From Deltaproteobacteria bacterium (lineage in GTDB: Bacteria; Myxococcota_A; UBA9160; UBA4427): a stretch of DNA of 64,000 nt. Below the pieces are notes generated by a model, which saw nothing but the letters and a program-made list of their open reading frames with translations, was not told the origin of the DNA and searched no databases. The stretch spans positions 124,001-188,000 of the forward strand of contig JAJDAO010000069.1 in NCBI GenBank assembly GCA_029261835.1. Reading direction: 5' to 3'. A program made the translations under genes and the position numbers. How positions within the stretch are numbered: position 1 is the first letter of the stretch; each line of letters begins with the position of its first letter. Shown one piece after another: positions 26,198 through 36,495 of this stretch.

Positions 26198-27166
26198 TCA
26201 GAGATCGGAAACGAGCTTGTCGTAGAACTCGACGTAGTTGTCCTTGTCGTCGCCCGCCAGCAGCGAGATGGCCGAGCGCGGGTGCTGATTGAGCTGACCC
26301 GTGATGTTGTAGGGAACGAGCGCTCCCCATTCGAGCTTCTGGCGCAGGTCGACGAATCTATCCTGGAGCAGCTGAAGCACGGGCCGAATGCGGTAAGCGG
26401 GGTTGCGCAAGAATCCAACCAGGAGCTCCATCGGGCAGTTGCCCGCGCCGCGCCCGATGCCCGCCATGGTGGCATCGATCCGATTGGCACCGTGAATGAT
26501 TGCCTCAATCGTATTGGCGAAGGCGAGCTGCTGATTGTTGTGGGCGTGAATGCCGATCTCCTTGCCCGTACCGTCGAATGCGTCGCGGTACTTCTTCACC
26601 AGCCGCGCCACCTGCTCACCGTAGAGCGACCCGAAGCTGTCCACCACCACCACGGTGCTCGCGGGCGTCTCCCGCAGCACCTCCAGAGCCTGGTCGATCT
26701 CGGGCTCCTGCACGACCGAGATGGCCATCAGGTTGCACGTGACCTCGTATCCCTTCTGGTGAGCGTCGTTGATCATGTCGACCGCGACGGGGAGCTGGTG
26801 GACGTAGGTCGCGACTCGAATCACGTCGAGGACACTCTGGTCCTTCGGGAGGATGTCTTCGTGGTAGTCGGTCTTCTCCGCGTCGGCCATGGCGGCCAGC
26901 TTGAGCGAGCCGTCGTTCTCGCCGACGATGCGACGCATGTCATCTTCATCGCAGAACTTCCAGCTGCCGAACTTCGCCGGAGCGAAGAGCTTCTTCGAAG
27001 CCTTGTACCCCAACTCCATGTAGTCCACGCCCGCGTCGAGGCAGGTCTGATAGATGTCCTTCACCATGCCGTCATCGAACATGTGGTCATTCACCAAACC
27101 ACCGTCGCGAACCGTACAGTCCAGAACCTTGATCTCCGGCCGGTAGGTGATCCACGGTGCGCTCAT
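26198..27166 (-). CDS. DRE-TIM-type aldolase/metallolyase
   Basis: A 322-residue TIM-barrel protein. It opens IKVLDCTVRDGGLVNDHMF, a variant of the DRE/TLRDGG metal signature seen in 4-hydroxy-2-oxovalerate aldolase, HMG-CoA lyase and related enzymes. Other signatures are VVDSFGSLYGEQV and GIHAHNNQQLAFANTIEAIIHGAN (His-x-His metal ligands) with GIGRGAGNCPMELLV. These catalyse aldol or retro-aldol cleavage of 2-oxo acids; the substrate is not clear. The ATG at 27166 is preceded by GGAGGA at about 8 nt. It follows rodA with 249 bp between. Confidence 0.82.
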   Translation of the reverse strand: MSAPWITYRPEIKVLDCTVRDGGLVNDHMFDDGMVKDIYQTCLDAGVDYMELGYKASKKLFAPAKFGSWKFCDEDDMRRIVGENDGSLKLAAMADAEKTDYHEDILPKDQSVLDVIRVATYVHQLPVAVDMINDAHQKGYEVTCNLMAISVVQEPEIDQALEVLRETPASTVVVVDSFGSLYGEQVARLVKKYRDAFDGTGKEIGIHAHNNQQLAFANTIEAIIHGANRIDATMAGIGRGAGNCPMELLVGFLRNPAYRIRPVLQLLQDRFVDLRQKLEWGALVPYNITGQLNQHPRSAISLLAGDDKDNYVEFYDKLVSDL

Positions 27167-27331
27167 CTTCTCACTCCTCCTCGAAGGCCGAGGGCAGAAT
27201 CGCATCCACCCCGGTTCGCCCCGACCTCGCTCACCCAGCCGACCACAGACCCTGCGCCGGGCGACCTTCGCCCGCAAGAACAATGGCATCCAGTGGGTGA
27301 TGGGAGAGCTGCCTCTCCACGGTGCGGCGTT

Positions 27332-27357
27332 ACGCCTCCCGCTCCGGCGGAAGGCGT
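27332..27357 (-). terminator. Hairpin after rodA (possible terminator)
   Basis: Arms 27332-27342 and 27347-27357 pair over 11 bp with a 4-nt loop; on the minus-strand transcript the only non-Watson-Crick pair is one G-U. It lies between rodA and the aldolase gene. No U tail follows, so it may be a Rho-assisted end or processing site of the mre-mrd transcript. Confidence 0.35.
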
Positions 27358-27415
27358 CCATGATAAACCGATCGCCATCCGAGGTCCAGCCGCCGACGGG
27401 GGATGTGCAGCCGGC

Positions 27416-28519
27416 TCAGAAGACGTACCGCCTCATCGAGACATTCAGGAGCAGCCCGAGCGCGATGGCGGCCGAGAGCAGCGCCGAGCCGCCGTAGGAA
27501 AAGAGGGGCATCGGCACGCCAATCACCGGCGCCAAACCCAACACCATGGCGATGTTGATGGCCGCAGGCCAGAAGAGCGTGCCGACGAGACCCACGGCCA
27601 GCATGGCCCCAAAACCATCCTTCGAGCTACGCGCAATCCACAGGCCCCACAGAAGCATGATGAAGTACAGAGTGAGGACCAGAGTGCTGCCCACGAAACC
27701 CCACTCCTCGGCCAACACCGAAAAGACGAAATCGGTGTGCTGGGTCGGGAGAAAACGGAGCTGGGTCTGGGTCCCCTGCTGCCAACCGGTTCCGAGCAGG
27801 CCTCCCGAGCCGATCGCGATGCGCGACTGCATCGCCTGATAGCCGGAGGAAAGCGGGTCACGCGACGGGTCGAGGAAGTCGAGGATGCGCTGCTGTTGAT
27901 AGGCCTTCAATCCGAAGCTCCACAACGCCGCCAGACCCGCCATCGCCAGCACCGCAACGCCACTCCAGGCACGAAGCGGAATGTGGAGGAGCGGCAGATA
28001 GGTGAGCGCAACCAGGAGCGTGAGCAGCGCCACGCCCATATCTCTCTGCAAGAGGATCAGACCAACTGGCAAAGCCACGAGCACCAGCGGTGGCACCAGC
28101 TGGCGAAGCCCGGTCATGGAGCGAGGCGGATTGCGGTGGAAGTAGCGCGCCAGCGCAACGACCAGCCCGATCTTGGCCAGCTCAGACGGCTGAAAGCGTC
28201 CCTGAAAGAGCCATGCCTGGGCACCGCGCGTCACGACTCCCACGGCCAAGGTCAGGACGAGCAGAACAAGGGTCACGGCAAAGATCGCCATGGCAAAGCG
28301 CTCGACGTGGCGGTAGTCCACGAAGGCGACCACCAGCATTACCGCAGCCCCCCCCGCCATGGCAGCCATCTGACGCCGCACGATGTCGGACATGCCACCT
28401 TCCACGCCCGCGGCCGTGGCGGAGATCAGATTGACCGTACCGCAGGCCACCAACATGAGGACCAGCCCCAGGAACACCCAGTCGAAGTTCTGTATCGAAC
28501 GGCGATCCACTCTCAACAT
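27416..28519 (-). CDS. rodA: Rod shape-determining glycosyltransferase RodA
   Basis: A 367-residue SEDS-family peptidoglycan glycosyltransferase with about ten membrane segments. Typical signatures are WLFQGRFQPSELAKIGLVVALARYF, RDMGVALLTLLVALTYLPLL, KAYQQQRILDFLDPSRDPLSSGYQAMQSRIAIGSGG and FSVLAEEWGFVGS, with PLFSYGGSALL near the C terminus. It polymerises lipid II in the elongation complex with PBP2 (mrdA directly upstream, 3 bp gap). Confidence 0.95.
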   Translation of the reverse strand: MLRVDRRSIQNFDWVFLGLVLMLVACGTVNLISATAAGVEGGMSDIVRRQMAAMAGGAAVMLVVAFVDYRHVERFAMAIFAVTLVLLVLTLAVGVVTRGAQAWLFQGRFQPSELAKIGLVVALARYFHRNPPRSMTGLRQLVPPLVLVALPVGLILLQRDMGVALLTLLVALTYLPLLHIPLRAWSGVAVLAMAGLAALWSFGLKAYQQQRILDFLDPSRDPLSSGYQAMQSRIAIGSGGLLGTGWQQGTQTQLRFLPTQHTDFVFSVLAEEWGFVGSTLVLTLYFIMLLWGLWIARSSKDGFGAMLAVGLVGTLFWPAAINIAMVLGLAPVIGVPMPLFSYGGSALLSAAIALGLLLNVSMRRYVF

Positions 28520-28522
28520 GCG

Positions 28523-30466
28523 CTAGTCCCCATCGTCGCGCCGATCTTCGACCGCGGATTCCGCGTCGCTCGGCAACACCGGCGTGATCTCTTCTCCACG
28601 CTCCTTCTTCTTCTCGAAGTAGCGAGCCAGGAGCTGCCGCGCGATCGGCGCTGCCACCGCCCCACCCCCGCCACCCGCGTGCTCGACAAGCACCGCGACA
28701 GCAATCTCCGGAGCGACCGCGGGCGCGAAGGCCGCGAAGATGGCGTGATCGCGGAACCGGACCGGGATCTCGTCCTCCTCGAAGCTCTTCACGACGTCGA
28801 GGCTCACGACCTGGCTGGTACCGGTCTTCCCGGCGACCAGAACGTCCGGGAGCCTGGCCCGACCGCCCGTTCCGTGGCGATCGTTGACGACCGCCGTGAG
28901 CCCTCGCCGAATCGACTCGATGGCATCGGGATCCAGCTCCAGCGAAACGCCCTGACTCGGCGGCTCCTCGCGCACGAACTTGCCATCCCAGGTCTCTAGG
29001 CGCTGCAAGAGCCGAGGACGATAGAGCGTGCGGCCATTGGCCAGCGCGGCATACGCGACGGCGAGTTGCAGGGGTGTGACGAGGTCGTACCCCTGGCCGA
29101 TCGCCACGGAGACCGTCTCTCCCTTGATCCACGGCTCCCCCCTGGCTTCCTTCTTCCACTCCATCGTCGGGATCAGGCCGGGCTGCTCGGCCTGAAGCGC
29201 GATCCCGCTGACACGCCCCAGACCCAAGCGTGTGGCGTACGTCGCGATGGTGTCGACACCGAGGGCCACGCCCAACTGGTAGAAGTAGACGTCGCAGCTT
29301 CCCACCAGCGCCCGCTCGAGGTTCACCTTGCCGTGACCACCCCGTTTCCAGCAGCGGTAGGTCCGGCGACCCAGCCGATAGTGGCCGGGGCACGAAACCT
29401 CTTCCTCCGGGTCGACGACGCCCTCCACCAGCCCGGCCAGGGCGACGATCGCCTTGTAGGTCGAGCCCGGGGGATACTGGCCCGAGACAGCGCGGTTTCG
29501 CAGCGGCTTCCACTCGTCGCCCCGCAGTGCGTTCCAGGTTGCGGTGTCGATGCCACCGGCGAAGTCATTGGGGTCGTACGCGGGACGGGAGACCAGGGCC
29601 AACACGTCTCCATTGCGCGGATCAATCGCCACCACGGCGCCCATCGGGTCCGGCTGCTCGGGATCGGAAGAGGTGAGCGCCTGCTCCGCCGCGCGTTGCA
29701 GATCGAGATCGAGCGTCAGCACCAAACGACCGCCAGGCACCGGCAGTACCTCGTGGATCACCTCGATCTCACGTCCCGCCACGTCGACGACGATGTTCTG
29801 TCCGCCCACCTTGCCACGCAAATGGGACTCGAACCGCGCCTCCAGGCCGAATTTCCCGATGATCTCGCCCGACCGGTATCCGTCGAACTCGTCGCTCGCC
29901 AACTCCTGCGGATCGATCTCACCGATGGTACCCAGCAGATGAGCCGCCCTCTCGCCCTCGACGTAATGACGACGCGGGAGGATGTCGGTCACCACCCCCG
30001 ACAGCGCGTAGCGATGCGTCTCGACCCTGGCGCGCTGCTCGTGTGATATGTCGCCCTCGATCTCGACCGGCTGGAATCGCCGCCGACCGCGAGGGCGCCC
30101 GACCTTCTGCAGCAGCTTCTCGTGATCGAGTCCGAGCAGCTCCGCGAGCACGGGATAGGTGAGCTCTGGAGCGCGAACGTCGTTGGGAATCACCTGCACG
30201 CGAAATGCTGGGCGCGTCGTCGCAAGTACCCTTCCCTCGCGATCGACAATGTCGCCCCGCGGTGCCTCGAGCCGAACACTGCGCACGGAATTGCTCTGCG
30301 AGCGGCTGGCGAGATCAGCACCCTCGAGAATCTGAAGCTGGAACAAACGCAGCATGAATATCAAGAAGAACGCGACAATAAGGACGGCAATCAGACCGAT
30401 ACGAAGCTCGCTCGGCGACTCGCCGCCGGCACCCAGACGCCCGTCACCCAGGGCTCCGCCGATCAC
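28523..30466 (-). CDS. mrdA: Penicillin-binding protein 2 (elongation transpeptidase)
   Basis: A 647-residue class B PBP. One N-terminal membrane anchor (GLIAVLIVAFFLIFMLRLFQ) precedes the pedestal domain (APRGDIVDREGRVLATTRPAFRV ... ) and the transpeptidase domain. The active-site Ser-x-x-Lys is PPGSTYKAIVALAG, the SxN-type motif is VGSCDVYFYQLG (SCD as in E. coli PBP2), and KTG is AGKTGTSQV. The C terminus is charged. GTG start at 30466 overlaps the mreD stop by 4 bp. Confidence 0.95.
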   Translation of the reverse strand: MIGGALGDGRLGAGGESPSELRIGLIAVLIVAFFLIFMLRLFQLQILEGADLASRSQSNSVRSVRLEAPRGDIVDREGRVLATTRPAFRVQVIPNDVRAPELTYPVLAELLGLDHEKLLQKVGRPRGRRRFQPVEIEGDISHEQRARVETHRYALSGVVTDILPRRHYVEGERAAHLLGTIGEIDPQELASDEFDGYRSGEIIGKFGLEARFESHLRGKVGGQNIVVDVAGREIEVIHEVLPVPGGRLVLTLDLDLQRAAEQALTSSDPEQPDPMGAVVAIDPRNGDVLALVSRPAYDPNDFAGGIDTATWNALRGDEWKPLRNRAVSGQYPPGSTYKAIVALAGLVEGVVDPEEEVSCPGHYRLGRRTYRCWKRGGHGKVNLERALVGSCDVYFYQLGVALGVDTIATYATRLGLGRVSGIALQAEQPGLIPTMEWKKEARGEPWIKGETVSVAIGQGYDLVTPLQLAVAYAALANGRTLYRPRLLQRLETWDGKFVREEPPSQGVSLELDPDAIESIRRGLTAVVNDRHGTGGRARLPDVLVAGKTGTSQVVSLDVVKSFEEDEIPVRFRDHAIFAAFAPAVAPEIAVAVLVEHAGGGGGAVAAPIARQLLARYFEKKKERGEEITPVLPSDAESAVEDRRDDGD

Positions 30467-31002
30467 ACCAGTCGCCTCCGAGCGTCGATGTCGAGCGTAC
30501 GCGCCGCCGCGTCATCGTCACCCGCCCAGACCAGCACCCGCGCCACGAACGAGAACACCCAGGGAACCAGAATGCCGTTGACCAACGCGTGCTGGAGCAA
30601 GCCCGCGACATCCACCCAGGCCAGCTCCGAACTAACAACGAAGAAGGCAGAGACGGCGGCCAGCGCCAGGCTGTAGATCAGGCTGACCACAGCCGTGAAG
30701 ACGACGAGCGGCAGGGGGCCTCTCAGATTGAGCTGCCTGCCGGCAAAGAAGGCGCTGAGAAACGCGAAGAGCCTAAGCAACGTGTGCTGCCCCAGCAGCG
30801 AACCCGAGAGGAGGTCCGCCGAGAAGCCGAGTGCCGCCGCCAGGCAGAGTCCGAGTGCCAGACCCCGCCAGCGCAGACCGATGCTGATGACGACCAGGAG
30901 TGCGAGGTCCGGGCAATACGGCGGCCCAAGCAGGGTCGCGAGGGCGCCCTGGACCACCAGGGCGAGGATGCCAACCGCCCACAGCGAGATCAGCCGCTTC
31001 AC
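30463..31002 (-). CDS. mreD: Rod shape-determining protein MreD
   Basis: A 179-residue integral membrane protein with about five segments. VKRLISLWAVGILALVVQGALATLLGPPYCPDLALLVVISIGLRW, ALGFSADLLSGSLLGQHTLLRL and the short C-terminal loops fit MreD, which links MreC and MreB to the elongasome. The frame is open to 31083, but the GTG at 31002, directly after the mreC stop, gives the usual length and hydrophobic start. It overlaps mrdA by 4 bp. Confidence 0.85.
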   Translation of the reverse strand: MKRLISLWAVGILALVVQGALATLLGPPYCPDLALLVVISIGLRWRGLALGLCLAAALGFSADLLSGSLLGQHTLLRLFAFLSAFFAGRQLNLRGPLPLVVFTAVVSLIYSLALAAVSAFFVVSSELAWVDVAGLLQHALVNGILVPWVFSFVARVLVWAGDDDAAARTLDIDARRRLV

Positions 31003-31012
31003 GCCGCCGCGC

Positions 31013-31963
31013 TCATGAGGCCGGGCCGCCGGGCCCGGCGACCGGCGCGGGCTGTGTACCGCCTTCTGTCGCTCGCTCGACACGCTCCACGGGCGCGGGC
31101 GCGTTTGTCCCGTACAGCAGATCCATCGTGGGGCCGCGGTGCAGCATGACGAAGACCTGCTCCAGCCTGCCGAAGTCGACCGCGGGCTCCAGCGTGGCGA
31201 TCTGCATCAGACTGCCGCCCGGATCGGAAACCTCGATGACCTCCCCGACTCGCAATCCCTTCGGATAGACGCCTCCCAGGCCCGAGGTGATGACCACGTC
31301 ACCCGGCTTCACGTCGCCACCTCGCACCACGAACTCGAACTCCAGTCGATCGATGCCACGGCCGCGCACCACACCCCGCGATCGGCTGCGCTGCACGACG
31401 CTATCGATACTGCTCTGCTGATCGAGCAGCAGCATGGTCTTGGCGGCGTTGGCCGAGGTCGTGGTCACGAGCCCGACTACCCCTTCGTGAGTGATGACGG
31501 GATTGCCGGCCTGGACTCCGTGCAAGGCTCCCCGATCCACCAGAACGGAGCGAAACCACGGGGAGACATCGAGTCCGACGATCTCCGACGGCAGCATGGG
31601 AATCTCGAATTCGTCCCGCATGGCGGCGATGCGGTTCAGGTTGCCGCTGGCCACGAGAGCCTCCCGGTACTGGAGGTTCTCCTCCTCCAGCACGGCCACC
31701 TCATTCCTAAGCTGCTCGTTCTCCTCGCGCAGGTCGATCAACGCCAGGTAGCTTCGCCAGCCATCACCCACCGCATCGAAGGGCGCCGCCAGGGTCTTCT
31801 GCAGCGGAACGGCGATGTCCAGCAAGATGCCCTGCCACCAAGGGAGATCACGTCCCGAACTCTCTCTGAGGGCACGACGATCCGTCACCATGGTGACGGT
31901 CGCGAGCAAGATCAGCGCGCCGAAGGCGACGGGCGCACTCATTCTCTTCAGGAATCCGGGCAT
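31013..31963 (-). CDS. mreC: Rod shape-determining protein MreC
   Basis: A 316-residue bitopic protein: an N-terminal membrane segment (APVAFGALILLATVTMV), a short coiled coil (about residues 75-105, LIDLREENEQLRNEVAVLEEEN) and a periplasmic beta-domain with the family motifs VGLDVSPWFRSVLVDRGALHGVQAGNPVITHEGVVGLV and VITSGLGGVYPKGLRVGEV. It scaffolds the elongation machinery in the periplasm. It lies between mreB and mreD. The C terminus is Pro/Ala-rich. Confidence 0.95.
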   Translation of the reverse strand: MPGFLKRMSAPVAFGALILLATVTMVTDRRALRESSGRDLPWWQGILLDIAVPLQKTLAAPFDAVGDGWRSYLALIDLREENEQLRNEVAVLEEENLQYREALVASGNLNRIAAMRDEFEIPMLPSEIVGLDVSPWFRSVLVDRGALHGVQAGNPVITHEGVVGLVTTTSANAAKTMLLLDQQSSIDSVVQRSRSRGVVRGRGIDRLEFEFVVRGGDVKPGDVVITSGLGGVYPKGLRVGEVIEVSDPGGSLMQIATLEPAVDFGRLEQVFVMLHRGPTMDLLYGTNAPAPVERVERATEGGTQPAPVAGPGGPAS

Positions 31964-31994
31964 GGCACCCTGCGCCGCAAGAGCGAGCTGCCCG

Positions 31995-33414
<1,420 letters not shown>

Positions 33415-34947
33415 TTGCTCGACTCGATCCGCAGGGGGCAGCGCTGGCTGACCCTCCTGTTCGTCAGCGTCATCGGAGTGGTCTTCGTCTTCTTCATGGG
33501 AGTCGGCGGCGGTTTCGGCCGAGGCAGCCGCCCCTCGGGTAACGCAGTTGTGGAGCTCGGTGATGTCCGCCTCGAGGTGTCAGATTTCCAACGCATCCGC
33601 GCTCAACAGGAGGCGAGGTACCGCGAGCAGCTGGGCGACCAGTTCGACGCCGACGCGACGCGGGCCTTCCTCGACTCGCAGGCGCTGCGTTCGCTGGTCG
33701 AGGCGGTCGTGCTGGCCGATTCCGCGCGCGAACTCGGGCTGCACGTCAGCCTCGAAGAGCTCCAGCGGCTGGTCCGCTCGAGCCCATCTTTTCAGAATGA
33801 ATCCGGGAAGTTCGATCGACAGGCTTTCGAGTCGTTCGCCAGCTATGAGTACGGCAGCCAGCGCGTCTTCCTCGAGATCGTGCGGCGAGACCTGCTGCGC
33901 CAGAAGATGATCGGCCTGCTCTATTCGCAGGCCAGCATCAGTCAGGCCGAGGCACGCGAGGCCGCGCTCTACCAGCTGGAGGAAGTACGCGTCGCCTATG
34001 TGGCCCTCGACACAGATCAGCTGCCGGCCGGTGAGGAGCTGGGTGACGAGGAAGTCCAGGCCTACCTCGACGCACACGGAGACGAGCTGCAGGCGCGCTA
34101 TGACGAGCGGCTCGCCGAGTTCCAGATTCCCGAGAAGGCTCACGCGCGCCACATTCTGATTCAGCTCGGCACGGATGCGAGCGATGAGGCCGTGGCCGAG
34201 GCACACAAGAAGGCACAGGAGGCCCGTGGCCGAATCGTCGCCGGCGAGAGTTTCGATCAGGTCGCCCGGGAGATGTCGGAGGATGCCGGTTCCAAGGAGG
34301 CGGGAGGCGATCTGGGATTCTTCGCCCGGGGTGAGAATGCACCGACGCTTGAGCAGGCGGCCTTCGCGCTGGAGCCGGGTGACCTCAGCGATGTGATCCG
34401 AAGCGACTTCGGCCTTCACGTGGTTCGCGTCGAGGCCCGCGAGCCGGCTAGCACACGGCCGTTCCAGGAAGTCGGGCTGGAGCTCGCCCGCGCGGCCGCC
34501 GAGGCGACGGCCGCGGAAGAGCGCGCGCGGGAGCTGGCCGAGCAGCTCGCGGCAGCGGTGCGTAGCGGCGAGAGCCTTGAGCAGGCCGCCCGAGCGCGTG
34601 AGCTGACGCTCGAGCGCACCGGAACACTGCACCGCCGGCCCGACGGCTTCGTTCCGGGTCTGGGTGGCTCACCGGAGCTGCTCGGGACGGCCTTCATCCT
34701 GACGCCGGAGGCGGCGAGCTCGCCGCGCATCTTCGACGTCGGATCGCGGCTGGTGCTCATCCAGCTTCTGGAGCGAAAGGTACCCAGCGAGGAGGATCTC
34801 GCCGAAGCGATCCTGGCCCAGGCGGAGGCCCTGCTCGACGAGAAGCGCAACCGCTTGATTCAGGACTGGATCGACACTCGCCGCGAGAAGCTCGCGGCGA
34901 GTGGACGGCTGCTCATCAATCCCGATCTGGTGATCTCTGACTCATGA
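33415..34947 (+). CDS. PpiD/SurA-like periplasmic peptidyl-prolyl isomerase
   Basis: A 510-residue membrane-anchored chaperone. One N-terminal segment (LLFVSVIGVVFVFFMGVGGG), then a SurA-type N-terminal helical domain (QALRSLVEAVVLADSARELGLHVSLEEL ... FDRQAFESFASYEYGSQRVF), and a parvulin rotamase domain (about residues 240-345: AHARHILIQLGTDASDEAV ... FDQVAREMSEDAGSKEAGGDLGFF ... DVIRSDFGLHVVRVEAREP). Likely helps fold exported or outer-membrane proteins. The TTG start at 33415 has GGGAGGT upstream, and no in-frame ATG gives a better N terminus. Confidence 0.9.
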   Translation: MLDSIRRGQRWLTLLFVSVIGVVFVFFMGVGGGFGRGSRPSGNAVVELGDVRLEVSDFQRIRAQQEARYREQLGDQFDADATRAFLDSQALRSLVEAVVLADSARELGLHVSLEELQRLVRSSPSFQNESGKFDRQAFESFASYEYGSQRVFLEIVRRDLLRQKMIGLLYSQASISQAEAREAALYQLEEVRVAYVALDTDQLPAGEELGDEEVQAYLDAHGDELQARYDERLAEFQIPEKAHARHILIQLGTDASDEAVAEAHKKAQEARGRIVAGESFDQVAREMSEDAGSKEAGGDLGFFARGENAPTLEQAAFALEPGDLSDVIRSDFGLHVVRVEAREPASTRPFQEVGLELARAAAEATAAEERARELAEQLAAAVRSGESLEQAARARELTLERTGTLHRRPDGFVPGLGGSPELLGTAFILTPEAASSPRIFDVGSRLVLIQLLERKVPSEEDLAEAILAQAEALLDEKRNRLIQDWIDTRREKLAASGRLLINPDLVISDS

Positions 34948-34974
34948 GCCGGTCGCCCGGGCGTGGCCGGGCCG

Positions 34975-35556
34975 TCAGGCGAACGATTCCTTGCAGTGCC
35001 GAATCAGATCCATGAACTCGGCCCGTGTCTTGGAATCGCCCTCGAACTCGCCTCGCAGCGAGCTCGAGATGGCGAAACTGTTCTGTTTCTCCACGCCTCG
35101 CATCATCATGCACAGGTGTTTCGCCTCGATCACCACGGCGACCCCTTTCGGATTGAGGATCTGCTCGAGGCTCTGGGCGATCTGGCTGGTCATGCGCTCC
35201 TGAACTTGCAGACGGCGAGCGTACATGTCGACCAGCCGCGGGATCTTCGACAGGCCAACGACCTTCCCGTCCGGGATGTAGCCAACGTGTACGCGCCCGA
35301 AGAAGGGCACGAGATGATGCTCGCATAGGCTGTAGAAATCGATGTCCCTGACCACCACCATCTCGTCGTACTCGACGTCGAAGAGCGCGTCGTTGAGGAT
35401 CTGGAGCGGGTCCATCTCATAGCCACTGGTAAACAGGCGCATGGCCTCAGCGACTCGCGACGGTGTCTTCTCCAGGCCCTGACGGCCCGGATCCTCCCCC
35501 AGCTCCTTGAGCAGCGATCTGACCAGGCGCTCCAGCGGATCTTCCGGGCGACTCAT
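34975..35556 (-). CDS. folE: GTP cyclohydrolase I
   Basis: A 193-residue enzyme that converts GTP to 7,8-dihydroneopterin triphosphate. The zinc and substrate motifs are intact: [22 protein letters not shown] (Cys, His pair), [46 protein letters not shown] (second zinc Cys). Length is usual. The ATG at 35556 overlaps the stop of the upstream PTPS gene by 4 bp. Last gene of a three-gene pterin operon. Confidence 0.96.
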   Translation of the reverse strand: MSRPEDPLERLVRSLLKELGEDPGRQGLEKTPSRVAEAMRLFTSGYEMDPLQILNDALFDVEYDEMVVVRDIDFYSLCEHHLVPFFGRVHVGYIPDGKVVGLSKIPRLVDMYARRLQVQERMTSQIAQSLEQILNPKGVAVVIEAKHLCMMMRGVEKQNSFAISSSLRGEFEGDSKTRAEFMDLIRHCKESFA

Positions 35557-35969
35557 GGCGTCTCTCCGTATTCGACGTGGTTGCGGGGCGTCTCGATCAC
35601 CCGAATGCGGGCGACGCGCGCCGTGCTGCGGCGAGCCACCGCCTCCGTGAGCTCGTCGTGCATGACTCTGGCGATGTTCTCCGCCGTCGGAACTCGCTCC
35701 GCAAAGGCAGCCAGCTCGTTGAGCATGCTGTGGGAATAGCGCGCCCCAATCGTCTCCTCGAAGATCTCGTCGAGAAGCGCTGGAGCAATGATCCAGCCCA
35801 ACTTCGGGTCGATGGGCCCCGCCAGCGAGACCTCGAGCTGGTAGTCATGCCCGTGCCCGGTCGGGTTGGCGCAACGACCAAATACGCGCCGGTTCTCCTC
35901 CGAGCTGAAGGCCGGCTGTGCGAGCACGTGGGCAGCCGGAAACGCATAGCGGCGAGTCAGATAGATCAC
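35553..35969 (-). CDS. 6-pyruvoyl-tetrahydropterin / 6-carboxytetrahydropterin synthase
   Basis: A 138-residue QueD/PTPS-family protein. The zinc His are in FPAAHVL and [12 protein letters not shown]; the catalytic Cys is in [14 protein letters not shown], the CxxxPxGHGH form of true PTPS; the Asp/His pair is near [10 protein letters not shown]; and the pterin-binding Glu is in [13 protein letters not shown]. So the active site looks intact. With folE it could make tetrahydrobiopterin-type or queuosine precursors. GTG start overlaps the second paralog's stop (36-bp-scale coupling). Confidence 0.88.
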   Translation of the reverse strand: MIYLTRRYAFPAAHVLAQPAFSSEENRRVFGRCANPTGHGHDYQLEVSLAGPIDPKLGWIIAPALLDEIFEETIGARYSHSMLNELAAFAERVPTAENIARVMHDELTEAVARRSTARVARIRVIETPRNHVEYGETP

Positions 35970-36451
35970 GGCTCGGGTCCGACTACGTCGACGAAGAGGT
36001 CCGAGCCCTGGTACAGCCGGATGCGGTCGAGCATTCCGTCGGGAAGAGCGGCCCGCAGGATTCCGAAGATGACGCGTGAGAGGTTCTCCGGCGTCGGGGG
36101 CGTCTTCTCGAAGTAGACCGTGTCCTCGTTGAGGTCATGGTGATCGAAGCGCCGCATGATCTCCCGCTCGGCGATCTGCTTCAGCTCGCTCAGGTTGTAC
36201 ACCATGCCCGTCCGAGGATCGGGCTCACCGCACAGCGTGATTTCGAGCCGGTAATTGTGCCCGTGGCGATCGGCGTGCCGGCCAAAGCGCCCGCGGTTCT
36301 CATCTTCGCTCAGCTCAGCCAGCCAGTAGCGCAGTGAAGCTGAGAACTCGATCGCACGCGTGATTCGCAGCACAGCTCTAATCCATTGATTTTTCAGACG
36401 GAATTCTCGCAGCGTAGCACGCGGGCGCAACTCGGTCCGAGAGTCGGTCAC
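35966..36451 (-). CDS. PTPS-family paralog lacking key active-site residues
   Basis: Up to 161 residues (GTG at 36373 would give 135). The fold is PTPS-like (IEFSASLRYWLAELSEDENRGRFGRHADRHGHNYRLEITLCGEPDP), but the first zinc His is Leu (FSASL in place of FSASH), the catalytic Cys region is RHADRHGH, and the pterin-binding Glu is Gln (RLYQGSDLF). FDHHDLNEDTVYF keeps the Asp/His pair. It is first in the operon with the intact PTPS and folE, overlapping by 4 bp. It may be a pseudo-enzyme partner or a variant activity; its start is uncertain. Confidence 0.8.
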   Translation of the reverse strand: MTDSRTELRPRATLREFRLKNQWIRAVLRITRAIEFSASLRYWLAELSEDENRGRFGRHADRHGHNYRLEITLCGEPDPRTGMVYNLSELKQIAEREIMRRFDHHDLNEDTVYFEKTPPTPENLSRVIFGILRAALPDGMLDRIRLYQGSDLFVDVVGPEP

Positions 36452-36495
36452 GAGCGCGACCGCGCATGCGGTGCGCTGCGCGAAGACGGCCGTGC

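Noticed and set aside
26282..28999. A 905-residue open frame on the plus strand across the aldolase, rodA and part of mrdA.
   Set aside because: It is antisense to three genes with complete family motifs; long antisense frames are common in G+C-rich DNA.
34948..34974. Six-bp GC stem between the PpiD-like gene and folE.
   Set aside because: Too short and without a T tract to call a terminator.
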